Numbered from the stretch's first letter, positions 44,823 to 54,485 are shown. The stretch: 64,000 nt of DNA from Hyphomicrobium_A sp963776675 (GCA_963776675.1 CAVZNR010000042.1:62001-126000), one strand, 5' to 3'. Notes: generated from the sequence alone by a model not told the origin. Program-made: numbers and translations.

Positions 44823-46650
44823 ACGAAACGGTCAGGCCGGCGAGCACCGGGTGGCCCGTCTTTCCCAACTCGTCCATTTGCGCATGCCCCCAGCGGTGGG
44901 CCATCTCCACCAGCTCGGTGTGGCGCTGCCAGTCGAGGATGCCCATGTCGTCGGGGATGGGCGGCACCAGCAACAGATCGCCGTCCTTGAGCTGCCGGTT
45001 GAAGTCGTGGCGGTTGGCCATCAGCGAGCGCATGAGCACCGTCGTCAGACCGGGTGCCTCGGGGAGTTGGCCGCGCGTGAAGGGATTGAGGCTCATCTGG
45101 ATCAGCTCGGCACGCGAGGGCAGCGCCTCGTAATCGACCTCGAAGCGCTGCAACTCCGGAATGTCGAAGCTGATGACCACGTTGGGTCCGCTTTTCAACG
45201 CGTGCATGGTGCGGATCGGTACGTTGTCGAGCAGGCAACCGTCGACCAGCATCTCGCCGCTTTTCGTGTACACCGGCGGCAGCATCACCGGGATCGAGCC
45301 CGAGGCGCGGATCGCCTCGAACAGGTCGCCGCGGTCGTGACGGTGCAGGGTGTAGCGCGAAAGATTGGTCGAGACGGCGAAATAGGGGACCCACAGGTCC
45401 TCGATATTGACGCCGCCGAAGTAGCGGCGCAGCTGCCGGTCGTAGTGGCTGTGGTCGAGCAGGCTGTAACGCGGCCAGGTGTAGCGCTGCATGGCGCGGT
45501 TGGTGACGAAGATGTCGTGGGTGCCACGGTCGATGTCGTCGGGATGCTTGCCCATGGCGAAGGCGCCGACCATCGCCGAGCCGGCCGACGTGCCGCCCAT
45601 GATGTCGAACTCGAGCCCGCGCTCGATCAGAGCCTTGTAAAGTCCGACATGGGCCGCACACAGCGCGCCTCCGCCGCAGCAGACGAGACCCACGGCCGTG
45701 CCGTTGATGAAGCGGAACAGCCGCTCGACGTCGCCGCGGGTATCCATGGCCACGTGATGGTGCATGGCGACCTGCCGCCAGCGCAGCCACCGTGACGTGC
45801 CCGTAATCGATCCGCGGCGCGGGTGCAGCAGCACCAGGCGGCGGGCCTCGGGGCCTACGAACTCGTGGGCCAGTTTCTCCAGGCGGCTCGGCGTGGGATT
45901 GGCGGCATGCGTGCCGACCCCCAGCACCAGGTCGGCATGGCGAACCGCTTTCTGCGACCAGGGCGTGACGTCCGTGTCGGCGAGAAAGATCACGTAGTCG
46001 TAGGTGCTCTCCAGCTCGTTCAGCGTCTGCGTCGCCTCCGCGCTGTCCAGCGCGATGCCCTTGGGAAGCAGCTCGGCGGCCTTGGCGGCATCGAGCACCA
46101 GCGTCCGCGAGGCGGCGCAGAACACCGAGGTCAGCGCGGCGATGAACTCCTGCGGCACCGGTGCCTCGCCGGCACGCACGATGGTGATGGTGCGCGGGCG
46201 CGGGTCCGGTGCCGGCGCCTCCGACACCGTCGTGGCGGCAAGGCGCTGCGACAGCGCGCTGGTCAGCGTGCGCCAGATGCTGGGACATTTGGCCGAAAGC
46301 CGCTCGAACTCGGCGCGGCCGAGGCGCAAGACGAGACTGTCGCGCAGGGCGGTGACGGTTGCAGTGCGCTTGCCCTCGGTGAGGAAGGCCATCTCGCCGA
46401 TGGGCTGGTTGGGCCCGATCTCGGTTATGGGGTCGCGACGGCCTTCGAGCGTGACGGCGAAGCGGCCTGAAAGCGCAATGTAGAGGGCATCGGCAGCGTC
46501 TCCCTGGCGCACGAGCACGTCGCCGCGCTTCAAGGTCCGCGTCTCCAGCTCGGCGGCGAGCGCGGCCCGCTCGGTCGCATCGAGGTCGGCGAAGATCCCG
46601 ACGGCGGGCAGAGCGGGCTTTGGCGTAGGCGCGTGCATGTGAAGAAGCAT
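44812..46650 (-). CDS. cyclic-nucleotide-binding patatin-like phospholipase (NTE type)
   Basis: 612 residues from ATG 46650. Residues about 15-140 are a cNMP-binding domain (VLVRQGDAADALYIALSGRF, GPNQPIGEMAFLTEGKRTAT). Residues about 160-310 are a linker domain with TYDYVIFLADTD and LVLLHPRRG, as in NTE-like proteins. Residues about 325-520 are the patatin lipase: GLVCCGGGALCAAHVGLYK (oxyanion loop), nucleophile GGTSAGSAM, and the dyad Asp in VDGCLLDNVP. It likely hydrolyses lysophospholipids at the membrane under nucleotide control, as in mycobacterial and eukaryotic relatives. Confidence 0.9.
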   Translation of the reverse strand: MLLHMHAPTPKPALPAVGIFADLDATERAALAAELETRTLKRGDVLVRQGDAADALYIALSGRFAVTLEGRRDPITEIGPNQPIGEMAFLTEGKRTATVTALRDSLVLRLGRAEFERLSAKCPSIWRTLTSALSQRLAATTVSEAPAPDPRPRTITIVRAGEAPVPQEFIAALTSVFCAASRTLVLDAAKAAELLPKGIALDSAEATQTLNELESTYDYVIFLADTDVTPWSQKAVRHADLVLGVGTHAANPTPSRLEKLAHEFVGPEARRLVLLHPRRGSITGTSRWLRWRQVAMHHHVAMDTRGDVERLFRFINGTAVGLVCCGGGALCAAHVGLYKALIERGLEFDIMGGTSAGSAMVGAFAMGKHPDDIDRGTHDIFVTNRAMQRYTWPRYSLLDHSHYDRQLRRYFGGVNIEDLWVPYFAVSTNLSRYTLHRHDRGDLFEAIRASGSIPVMLPPVYTKSGEMLVDGCLLDNVPIRTMHALKSGPNVVISFDIPELQRFEVDYEALPSRAELIQMSLNPFTRGQLPEAPGLTTVLMRSLMANRHDFNRQLKDGDLLLVPPIPDDMGILDWQRHTELVEMAHRWGHAQMDELGKTGHPVLAGLTVSSSG

Positions 46651-46817
46651 CACCGAATAGGGTTCACACAACCATAAAGCAAACGGGCCGCCAGAGAGTC
46701 GGCAATCGACTGCCTTTTGGCATCAAGTTAACGGGGGATGTCGGCTCTTGCGGTGCGGCGGAGGAGCGGCTCGTGCCGCGACTTCGGTCTGCGCACAACT
46801 AGCGAGGGAGGAGGCTC

Positions 46818-46997
46818 TTGGCGCGGGCGAAGACGAGCGCCGCCCTCGGTCACTCGGAGAGGGGATACGCTTTGAAGCGCGACGCGTCGAAGGGGGACAT
46901 GGCGGGTGCCGTCGCCGAAAAGAAGAGCGATGCGCCGATGGAGAGGACCATCAAAACGGAGCGCATCGCCACTGAGACCTGGGGAGTTTTGGCTTAG
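46818..46997 (+). CDS. possible small protein (59 residues, TTG start)
   Basis: A TTG at 46818 stands four bases after a very strong GGGAGGAGG. The frame runs 59 codons with high third-position GC to a TAG at 46997: SAALGHSERGYALKR, then AEKKSDAPMERTIKTER. Hydrophilic, no span, no known motif. It ends 4 bases into the stop of the convergent gene. ATG 46899 is an alternative start. This fills the otherwise empty 46651-46993 gap. Coding status uncertain. Confidence 0.35.
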   Translation: MARAKTSAALGHSERGYALKRDASKGDMAGAVAEKKSDAPMERTIKTERIATETWGVLA

Positions 46998-47437
46998 GCC
47001 GCCAGCGCCTGCTCGGTCGTCTCCGCGATCGCGGCCGTGCGGCCGGCGAATGCGACGACGTTGTCGGCGGGGGCGTCATTCAGCGACATGATGAACGCCT
47101 GCGGGTTGAAGCCGCGGTTGGCATTGAGGCGGAGCGAGGCGGCAATCGCCAGGGCCGGACCCATCAGGGCGTAGCCGCGATCGAGCATCATCTCCTTGAG
47201 GCGACGAGCGGAGAACACCTCGACCAACTGGCGGAAGCGAATGAAGGCGGCCGTCGCGCGCTGGGGCTCGCCGTGGAAGCGGCGCTGCAGCGTGGCATGA
47301 ACCGTGTCGAGATCCTCGTCAGCGAGGCCGCGCAGCAGCACGAGGCCGCGCTCGTTGTCGATAAGGGCCTGCATGGCGGCGGCGAGGTCGGCCGTCGCTA
47401 CGGTCGGAACGTCGGTAAGATCCCAGGTCATCGCCAT
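46994..47437 (-). CDS. cytoplasmic protein, unknown function
   Basis: 147 residues, no signal or spans: WDLTDVPTVATADLAAAMQAL, GLVLLRGLADEDLDTVHATL, and an FRQLVEVFSARRLKEMMLDRGYAL helix pair. It looks like a compact helical protein; no family recognised. It precedes nothing on the same strand but follows the small beta-barrel gene 23 bp upstream, so they may share a transcript. Confidence 0.55.
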   Translation of the reverse strand: MAMTWDLTDVPTVATADLAAAMQALIDNERGLVLLRGLADEDLDTVHATLQRRFHGEPQRATAAFIRFRQLVEVFSARRLKEMMLDRGYALMGPALAIAASLRLNANRGFNPQAFIMSLNDAPADNVVAFAGRTAAIAETTEQALAA

Positions 47438-47460
47438 GATCGTAACTCCCAGTGTGTGTG

Positions 47461-47679
47461 TTAGGCGCCGTTGCCGCCGAAGGCGGTCCAGGGCGAGCCG
47501 GTCATCAGAAAGATTTCTTTGGGTTGGCGGGTCGCGACCAGGAAGTCGACGGTGTGCCCGACGAGGCGGCCGTTGAGGTTCTTGATCTCGGATTTGTCGA
47601 ACCGGTACTTGGCGCCGTTCTCGGCCTCGATGACGCCGAAGCCGACCGTGTCGCTGAACTTGGTGATCCGTCCGTACAT
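47461..47679 (-). CDS. small cold-shock-like (CSD-like) protein
   Basis: 72 residues from ATG 47679, after GGAAGGG. MYGRITKFSDTVGFGVIEAE has the first strands of a cold-shock OB fold (G-x-I-x-x-F in place of G-x-V-K-W-F, GFGVI for GFGFI). KYRFDKSEIKNLNGRLVGHTVDFLVA resembles the remaining strands of such domains. The RNA-binding aromatic set is only partly kept. Possibly nucleic-acid binding. Confidence 0.6.
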   Translation of the reverse strand: MYGRITKFSDTVGFGVIEAENGAKYRFDKSEIKNLNGRLVGHTVDFLVATRQPKEIFLMTGSPWTAFGGNGA

Positions 47680-48005
47680 GACACCCTTCCTTGTTTGACG
47701 GTGCCGGTCTCGCCGGCTGTTGGAGGGATATTGGCCCAAGCGGCGGGGGCGCGCTGTTCCAGGGGGTACACGGATCTGGGGGCCGGAAAGCCGCAAAGAC
47801 GGCGATTGGCGCCGCTCAGCCACTCGCGCGCCCGCAAAATTGCGGTATATGAGCGGATGCGGGGGCGCGGGCGTGGGGCAGGCTGAACTACAGCCGCAAT
47901 CAACATTCAGACTGGGTTCATGGCTTAATCGCTAGGATCACCATCAAGTTGCGACAGGCATCGAAGGTCCCGATGGGCCAGAGCCAAAACGTGAGGATAA
48001 GGACA
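47680..48005. other. intergenic region between divergent small genes
   Basis: 326 bp containing the presumed promoters of the small OB-fold gene (minus) and the small exported protein (plus). GAGGATAAGG before ATG 48006 is a good RBS. No convincing gene, palindrome or repeat is seen. Confidence 0.4.
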
Positions 48006-48284
48006 ATGACGACCGTTCGGCTGCGTGCTGCGATCTCGGGGATGGTTGCCCTCGGCGCCTTCGCGCTGCTGCCAACTGCCGCCAGCGCCAACTGCGATTG
48101 GTACGTGAAGACCGCGCTCGAGCAGCAGCAGCGCAACCTCCAGATGAAGTGCGGCCTCACCGGCGCCGAGTGGTCGGTCGACAAGGGCGCGCACGCCGCG
48201 TGGTGCGCAAGCGTCGGACCCGACGTCTCCCGCACCATGGCGCAGCAGCGCGAGGCGGCGCTCGCCCAGTGCAAGAGCAAGTAG
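48006..48284 (+). CDS. small exported cysteine-containing protein, unknown function
   Basis: 92 residues from ATG 48006. Signal peptide GMVALGAFALLPTAASA, cleavage before NCDW. The mature part of about 65 residues has four cysteines: NCDWYVKTALEQQQRNLQMKC (given in parts: NCDWYVKTAL and QMKCGLTGAEWS), WCASV, and QCKSK at the end, spaced as in a helical disulfide protein. No name known. It is followed by a strong terminator. Confidence 0.65.
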   Translation: MTTVRLRAAISGMVALGAFALLPTAASANCDWYVKTALEQQQRNLQMKCGLTGAEWSVDKGAHAAWCASVGPDVSRTMAQQREAALAQCKSK

Positions 48285-48328
48285 CCGGTTTCCGGCAGGT
48301 GTAAGAGCGCAAGGCATGCGCACGATCA

Positions 48329-48356
48329 GGCCCCGCGGCTCATCGCCGGCGGGGCC
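48329..48356 (+). terminator. terminator after the small exported protein
   Basis: GGCCCCGC-GGCTCATCGCCG-GCGGGGCC, a perfect 8-bp stem followed by TTCG. It lies 45 bp after the stop at 48284. Confidence 0.55.
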
Positions 48357-48486
48357 TTCGCGTGTCTGGATGCGCAACACGGGTGGTCAATCGCCACATG
48401 AGACTTGATCCGATGCGCCGCACCCCCGATGCTGCGCCGGCAAGCCGCACTCAACATCCACCACATCCACCACGCGCGCGGGGGCC

Positions 48487-49497
48487 ATGGTCAATCCGAT
48501 TCTCATCGAAGCGACGCGCGGGAGCCTGGTCGAGAGCTGGCACCGCGGCGCCATTGCGATTGCCGCGCCGTCGGGTGCGCTGGCGCTGCAGATCGGCGAG
48601 GTCGAGCGTCCCGTCTATCCGCGCTCCGCGGTAAAGGCGCTGCAGACGCTGCCCATGCTGGAAACGGGCGCGGCCGATCACTTCGGATTCGGACCCGCCG
48701 AGATCGCCCTCGCGTGCGGGTCGCACACCGGCACCGAGAAGCACGCGGGCCTTGCCGCCGCGATGCTGGTGCGCGCCGGGCTCGGGCTCGACGACCTGCA
48801 TTGCGGCGCGCATGCGCCGCTCGGCACGGGCGCCGCCGCCGCGCTCATCCGGGAGGGTGTGGCGCCGACGCAGCTCCACAACAACTGCTCCGGCAAGCAC
48901 GCGGGCATGCTCGCAACCGCCCTGCACATGCACGAGCCGACCGCCGGCTACTGGCAGCCCGACCATCCCGTGCAGGAGCGCATCCGGAGCACGCTGGAGG
49001 AAATCTCCGGCGCGCCGCTCGGGCCGGACGTGCAGGGCATCGACGGCTGCTCGGTGCCCAACTGGGCCATGCCGTTGTCGCGGCTCGCGCGCACCTTCGC
49101 GCGCCTCGCGACGGGCGAGGGTCTGGCGCGTGAGCGCCGGCGGGCGCTCGAGCGCATCCTCGCAGCGTGCTGGGAGCACCCCGAGCTTGTCGCAGGGCGC
49201 GGACGCGCCGACACCGTCGTCATGCGCGCACTCCCAAGGCAGGTGTTCCTGAAGACGGGGGCCGAAGGCGTCTACTGCGGCGCCTTTCCGGAGCTGGGGC
49301 TCGGCTTCGCGCTCAAGATCGACGACGGCACCAAGCGCGCGGCGGCGGGCACGGCGATCGCGCTGGTCGAGCGGCTTTATCCTGCCGCGCGCGGGCTGAT
49401 GCCGCTCGGCGCCGTCAAGACGTGGTGGGGCGTGGAGGTGGGCGCCATCCGCTCCGCTCCCGCGCTCGATGCCGCTCTCGCCTCCCTCAAGGTTTGA
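48487..49497 (+). CDS. L-asparaginase, type III (ReAV/AnsA-like)
   Basis: 336 residues. The family is unrelated to classical asparaginases and resembles serine beta-lactamase-like folds. PRSAVKAL gives the SxxK pair at Ser47 and Lys50, matching the catalytic Ser48/Lys51 of the Rhizobium etli enzyme. HNNCSGKHAGM and DGCSVPNWAMPL carry the Cys and Lys of the metal/substrate site. It hydrolyses L-asparagine to aspartate and ammonia in the cytoplasm. It is convergent with the TAT beta-helix gene. Confidence 0.85.
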   Translation: MVNPILIEATRGSLVESWHRGAIAIAAPSGALALQIGEVERPVYPRSAVKALQTLPMLETGAADHFGFGPAEIALACGSHTGTEKHAGLAAAMLVRAGLGLDDLHCGAHAPLGTGAAAALIREGVAPTQLHNNCSGKHAGMLATALHMHEPTAGYWQPDHPVQERIRSTLEEISGAPLGPDVQGIDGCSVPNWAMPLSRLARTFARLATGEGLARERRRALERILAACWEHPELVAGRGRADTVVMRALPRQVFLKTGAEGVYCGAFPELGLGFALKIDDGTKRAAAGTAIALVERLYPAARGLMPLGAVKTWWGVEVGAIRSAPALDAALASLKV

Positions 49498-49505
49498 CCG
49501 CGCCG

Positions 49506-50864
49506 CTAGACGGCGACGTTGCCGGTGACCGACAGGCGGCTTCCCTCGGAGCCCGCGAGCTCGGGTCCCGTCGGCTGCCCGCTGGCGTCCATGGCGCGGA
49601 TGCTGCCCTCGGTGGCGCCGACGACCATGTTGTTGGCGATGAGGCAGCCGCCCTTGGTGGCGTCCTGCGACACGAGGATGCCGACGCGCGCCTTGCGGAT
49701 GAGATTGTTCGTCGCCACCACCTCGCGCACGTAGGTGCCCCAGCCGATGACGAGGCCGGCGGTGGGGGCACTCTCGATGACGTTGCCGGTGACGATGGTA
49801 TCGGCCTCGACCGTGATGCCCTCGCCGCGCTTGTCCTCGGGCTCGGCCTCGCGCCGGAACAGGTTGCGCAGCATGTTGCCCTGCACGATCGCGAGCCGCC
49901 CTCCGTCGTTGAAGTTCGTCACCGACACGCCGGTCGCCGCGCGATCGACCAGATTGTTGGCAATGAGCGCGCCTTCGAAGGCGAACTCGGCATAGAGCGC
50001 GACCTCGCCGAGACGGGTGCAGGAGTTGGCGATCATCTGGATATTGGAGGCGGCGTTGCCGCGGATCGCCGAATAGGCGCAGTCGGCGATGCGGTTGCCG
50101 CTCACCAGCACGTTGCCGGAACGAAAGACATTGACGCCGTTGCCGTTCTCACCGGTGCCCCCGCCATCGGCGCGGATGCGCGCGATGCGGTTGTTGGCGA
50201 CGAGGCTTCCATCCTCGCCGGGCGCCGTGCGCCAGACCTGGATGCCGTTGTTGGCGCAGTCGACAACCTCGTTGTGCACGATGTCGAGGCCGGCGGCGTC
50301 TTGGCTGTGCAGGCCCGCCTGCATGGCGCCGCTGATCGCACAATCGCTGACGCTGCCCGCGCAGGCGCTGAGACTGAGACCGTTGGCGGCGCTGCGCATC
50401 ACCTCGAGCCGGCGCAGCGTCACGCCGCGGCTCGACGTCAAGCTGAGGAGCGCGTCGGCACCGAGCTTTCGATAGGCGCCGTCGAGAACGAGATCCTCAA
50501 CCGACACGCCGTCGGCCCCTTCGCCCGTCAGGAACGCGCCTTCGCCGGCATGCTCCAGGATGGTCGTGCCGGCAGCGCCGATGAGCCGCGTGCCGCGGCG
50601 CAAGACGATTTGGCCCGTAAGAAACCGTCCGGGCGGCAGCAACACGGGCACGCCGCGGTTGGCCGCCTCGTCGATCGCCGCCTGCAGCGCGGCGGCCTGG
50701 TCACGCTGGGAGCCCGGCTCCAGGCCCAGATCGGCGGGCGAGAAGGCGGCGCGCAGCACGGTCGCGGACGCGGCGTCCCGGCGCGGGCCCGCGTGCACCG
50801 CTGTGGCGGTGGCAACGCCGGCACCGAGGCCGGCAGACAGCAAGCTACGACGATCGAGGGGCAT
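49506..50864 (-). CDS. TAT-exported parallel beta-helix repeat protein (TIGR03808-like)
   Basis: 452 residues. N-terminus MPLDRRSLLSAGLGAGVATAT is a twin-arginine signal (RRSLL). A Pro/Gly-rich pectate-lyase-like entry (GVPVLLPPGRFLTGQIVLRRG) follows, then about 12 right-handed beta-helix turns with repeating NNxI-G-like units (NEVVDCANNGIQVW, NNRIARI, GNRIADCAYSAIRGN). This fits a Rhizobiales family of TAT-exported repeat proteins with no known activity. A polysaccharide-binding or lyase role is possible. Exported folded. Confidence 0.85.
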   Translation of the reverse strand: MPLDRRSLLSAGLGAGVATATAVHAGPRRDAASATVLRAAFSPADLGLEPGSQRDQAAALQAAIDEAANRGVPVLLPPGRFLTGQIVLRRGTRLIGAAGTTILEHAGEGAFLTGEGADGVSVEDLVLDGAYRKLGADALLSLTSSRGVTLRRLEVMRSAANGLSLSACAGSVSDCAISGAMQAGLHSQDAAGLDIVHNEVVDCANNGIQVWRTAPGEDGSLVANNRIARIRADGGGTGENGNGVNVFRSGNVLVSGNRIADCAYSAIRGNAASNIQMIANSCTRLGEVALYAEFAFEGALIANNLVDRAATGVSVTNFNDGGRLAIVQGNMLRNLFRREAEPEDKRGEGITVEADTIVTGNVIESAPTAGLVIGWGTYVREVVATNNLIRKARVGILVSQDATKGGCLIANNMVVGATEGSIRAMDASGQPTGPELAGSEGSRLSVTGNVAV

Positions 50865-50913
50865 ATCGGCTCCGAGACGCGGGGACGTCCCGGCAGTCTG
50901 ACCCTATGGGCGG

Positions 50914-51585
50914 TTAACCCGGCTTTACCGGCGCCCGCTGCTCGGCCAGGTAGTCCATGCAGGCGGTGATGATCTCCACCCCGCCCGAGAGGGCGCCGCG
51001 CCAATCGAGGGGACAGCTTGGGTGCGGTTGCTGGCCGTCGGGTCCATGCCCGATGAGGTTGGCCGGCAGGTGCACGAAGCCCGCCAGATGCGGCACCGGC
51101 GCGTTGCGGGCCGCCGACAGCGAATGGTAGAGCAGCGCGTTGCACAGATAGCTGCCGGCATTGTCGGACGTGGTGCACGGCAGATCGAGGCCCATGAGAC
51201 GGGCTGCGATGTGCTCGGCCGGCAGGTTCGTCGCCAGCAGATCGGGTCCGTCATCGATGACGTATGCGCTCGTTGGCAGATGACCCGCCGCATCCTCTCG
51301 CGAGGTGCGCAGATTGCGGCCGACGAGCTCCAACTGAAAACCGCTGGTGTCTTGCGTGACGCCGAAGTGCAAGACGAGCACGACGTTGCTGGCGGAGACG
51401 AGCTTTGCCAACCGCGCCGGCGCCTCGGTCCATTGGGTCGGCAGAATCGCGTCGATCGTTTCGTGGGTCGGAAACAGCGTGCGCGCCGACTTCGCCAAAA
51501 GCGGAACCAGAGCCTCTGTCGCATTCACGGGGACGCCGGGAAAGGCTCCAAAGCCGGTCAGCACAATGGCGGGACGCGCGTTCAT
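50914..51585 (-). CDS. pcp: pyroglutamyl-peptidase I (peptidase C15)
   Basis: 223 residues. Family motifs: VLTGFGAFPGVPVNATE at the start, LHFGVTQDTSGFQLE with the Glu position, SDNAGSYLCNALLYHSL with the catalytic Cys, and GFVHLP with the catalytic His. It removes N-terminal pyroglutamate from peptides in the cytoplasm. It sits between the beta-helix protein and meaB, separate from both. Confidence 0.9.
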   Translation of the reverse strand: MNARPAIVLTGFGAFPGVPVNATEALVPLLAKSARTLFPTHETIDAILPTQWTEAPARLAKLVSASNVVLVLHFGVTQDTSGFQLELVGRNLRTSREDAAGHLPTSAYVIDDGPDLLATNLPAEHIAARLMGLDLPCTTSDNAGSYLCNALLYHSLSAARNAPVPHLAGFVHLPANLIGHGPDGQQPHPSCPLDWRGALSGGVEIITACMDYLAEQRAPVKPG

Positions 51586-51616
51586 GCCGACACGATAAAG
51601 AGCCTATCGTTATTGC

Positions 51617-52621
51617 TCAATTGGAGCCCATACCCGCCAGGATTATTAGCTCGTCGACGGCGAGTGTGGGCAACAATTTTCCCGCCCGGACCTCTGCCTC
51701 CAGAACGGGCAGCCGCTCGGCCACCTTGGGCATTGCCTTCAGTCCGGCCATCACCCGGTCGCTCAGCATGTCGCGCATCCATTCCACGGCTTGGCGCTGC
51801 CGGCGCAGGGCGAACTCACCCGAGGCCTTGGTCTTGTCGCGGTGCTCCAGAATCTTGCCCCACAACGCGTCGAGCCCTTTGTTTTCGTGGCCGGAAATTG
51901 TGACAACCGGCGGCGCCCAGGTGGCCGAGCGCGGCGTCAGGATCTGCAGCGCGGCGCGATACTCCGCCGCCGCGCGCTCCGCCCGGGTGACGTTGTCGCC
52001 GTCGGCCTTGTTGATGGCAATCATGTCGGCAATCTCGATGATCCCCTTCTTGATCCCCTGCAGGTCGTCGCCGCCGCCCGACAGCAGCATGACCAGGAAG
52101 AAATCGACCATGTCGGCGACCGCGATCTCCGACTGGCCGACGCCCACGGTCTCCACGATGACGACATCGAACCCGGCCGCCTCCGCCAGCGCCATGGTCT
52201 CGCGCGTCTTGCGCGTCACGCCGCCAAGGGTGCCAGACGTGGGCGACGGACGGATGAAGGCGTTCGGCTCCTGGGCAAGCCGGCTCATGCGCGTCTTGTC
52301 GCCGAGGATGGAGCCGCCGGTGCGCTTCGAGGTGGGATCGACGGCGAGCACCGCCAGCCGGTGGCCTTGCGCAATGAGGTTCATGCCGAGCTGATCGATA
52401 GTCGTCGACTTGCCCACTCCTGGCACGCCGGTGACGCCGAGACGCAGGGCCCGCCCCGTCGCCGGCAGAAGCGCCTGCAAAAGCGCCTGAGCGTGGGCCG
52501 CGTGCTCGGGCTTGGTGCTTTCCACAAGCGTGATCGCGCGGGCGAGCATGGCCCGGTCGCCCGAGCGTACCCCGGCAACGTAGTCGTCCAGCCTCGGTGC
52601 GGCCGTCGCGGCTCTGGGCAT
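51617..52621 (-). CDS. meaB: methylmalonyl-CoA mutase-associated GTPase MeaB
   Basis: 334 residues from ATG 52621 (RBS AGAGGAG). P-loop GVTGVPGVGKST, switch VDPTSKRTGGSILGDKTRM, G3-type ETVGVGQSE, G4 NKAD and a C-terminal dimerisation helix region. It protects and loads B12-dependent methylmalonyl-CoA mutase with adenosylcobalamin. The mutase is not in the window. Confidence 0.92.
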   Translation of the reverse strand: MPRAATAAPRLDDYVAGVRSGDRAMLARAITLVESTKPEHAAHAQALLQALLPATGRALRLGVTGVPGVGKSTTIDQLGMNLIAQGHRLAVLAVDPTSKRTGGSILGDKTRMSRLAQEPNAFIRPSPTSGTLGGVTRKTRETMALAEAAGFDVVIVETVGVGQSEIAVADMVDFFLVMLLSGGGDDLQGIKKGIIEIADMIAINKADGDNVTRAERAAAEYRAALQILTPRSATWAPPVVTISGHENKGLDALWGKILEHRDKTKASGEFALRRQRQAVEWMRDMLSDRVMAGLKAMPKVAERLPVLEAEVRAGKLLPTLAVDELIILAGMGSN

Positions 52622-52824
52622 CTCCACTCCTCTGTCGTCGTCGATAGGCCCGTGATAGTGGGAAAGAATCCACATCCGCAAGCGCGTCATGGGGCTGCCA
52701 CGGCAAACTGGCACACACGTCGCCATAATTCGTGTAAGGAAAGTCGCGGCTTGCCGGCCGCTCATGCTATTTTTCAGGGTGTTGTGAAGGCCGGATACGC
52801 GGCCGGATTCAGGGGGAGGCGCCG

Positions 52825-54419
52825 ATGCCGGATATTCCAGGCGTAGTTTGGGCCGCGCTTGCCGTCCTCGTCGCAGTGCTCGTCTATGTCTTCGCCTGGC
52901 GGGCCACGCGCGGCGGCGCGCTGGTGATGCAAATTCTGGTGCGCGGCGGCCTCGCCGTGCTGATTCTTGCGCCGCTGCTTCTGGTGCTGGCGCCGGCCAC
53001 CCGCTTCGACAGGGTCGACACGGAGCTGGAAAGCCCGATGGCAACCCGCGACAAGGCGCTGGAGGAGCGCCTGCCGCGCGAGGAGTCCGAGCGCGACGCC
53101 GTCGAGGCGATGCCTCCTTTGGCCGGCGGCAAGTCGACGAGCAAGCCGATGATCGTCGAGCCTCCGCCAGAGAAGGACATGGCGCCGGAGGCGACCGCCC
53201 CACCTGCGCCTGAGGCCATGGCGCCATCGGCGCCGGAAGCGACAACGCCATCGGGGCCCGAAGCGACAACGCCCGCGGCGCCGGAGGCCATGGCCCCTGC
53301 CGCGCGTGAGGACATGCCGGAGGCCGCCGCGCCCTCAGCGCCCGCGGCGCAGCTCCGGTCGCGCTCGGCATCGACCGGCTCCGACATGGACGAGTCTTTT
53401 CAGGTCGTGCCGGTGTTTTACGGCACGGACCGTGCGGAGGAGCCCAATCCCAACCGCGCCGCCTACAACTCGGAGCGCGGCCGCCGGCTGGCGCTGGGAC
53501 GGGCGCTGGTGACCGTGCCGAAGACCCACGAGGTTCCGCAGATCGAGCGCCCATGGACGTTGCGCGTCCCATACTTCAACGTGGTGCTCTATCAGGAGGC
53601 CGAGGATCCGCAGCGGCACTTCACGCTGCAGGAGGTCAAGAAGCTCTCCACCGACGACTTCCTGCGTCTGGTGCGCGAGCGGCTCGCGGGCTCGAGCCGC
53701 TTCAAGGACCACGCGCTTATTTTCGTGCACGGCTACAACACGGCGTTCGACAGCGCGCTCTATCGCACCGCGCAGATCGCCTACGACCTCAAGTTCGACG
53801 GCGCGGCTTTCGCCTATAGCTGGCCATCGGGCGGCGCGGTGGCGAGCTACACCTATGACCGCGAGAGCGCCGGCGCCGCGCGGCCGTATCTGCGCGAGTT
53901 CCTGGAGCTCGTCGTCAAGCAGACCGGCGCCAAGGCGATCAGCATCATCGCGCACTCCATGGGCAACCAGCCGCTGCTCGAAGTCTTGAAGGACATGCAC
54001 TCGGCGGCGCCCGATGGCGTCGTCATCAATCAGATGATTTTGGCGGCGCCCGACGTGGACGCGGACAATTTCACCAACCTCGCCTCAGCGATCGAGGGCT
54101 TCGCCAAGGGCGTGACGCTCTATGCCGCCTCCAACGATCGCGCTCTCATCATCTCGCGCAACTTCTGGCAGAACCCGCGCGCCGGCGACGTGCCGGCAGG
54201 CGGGCCGCTCATCGTGCGGGCATCGACACCATCGACATCAGCGGCGCGAGCACGGATGTGTTCGCGTTCAATCACTCAGGCTACGCGGAGCACAACGACC
54301 TGCTGCAGGATATCGGCAAGCTCATCCAGAACGGCGAGCGCCCGCCCGATGTGCGTCTGCCGATCCTCAAGCGGGTGACGACCGACCGGGGCGACTACTG
54401 GCGTTACACGGCGCCCTGA
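52825..54419 (+). CDS. membrane-anchored alpha/beta hydrolase (DUF900-type), frameshifted near 3' end
   Basis: Two spans at the N-terminus (about 6-25 and 36-58: VWAALAVLVAVLVYVFAW, GLAVLILAPLLLVLAPA), an acidic Pro/Ala/Glu linker with repeats of APEATTP type (about 110-170), then an esterase domain: VVPVFYGTDRAEEPNPN, ALIFVHGYNTAF, and the elbow AHSMGNQP with Ser378. At about 54217 one C seems lost (GTGCGGG, expected GTGCCGGG). Afterwards the frame reads GIDTIDISGASTDVFAFNHS to a TGA at 54417-54419. The last part matches the neighbouring paralogue well, which supports the correction. Probably a cell-envelope esterase/lipase of unknown substrate. Confidence 0.75.
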
Positions 54420-54485
54420 TGCGGCCACAGGGAGTTTGGAATGTCCGCGCCGGCAATGAGGGGTGAAGTGTAGGAGGGCCGTATC

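Noticed and set aside
44812..46650. Cyclic-nucleotide-activated patatin as a CBASS-type defence effector
   Set aside because: No CD-NTase, no accessory defence genes and no mobile context nearby; the NTE-type arrangement is a common housekeeping form.
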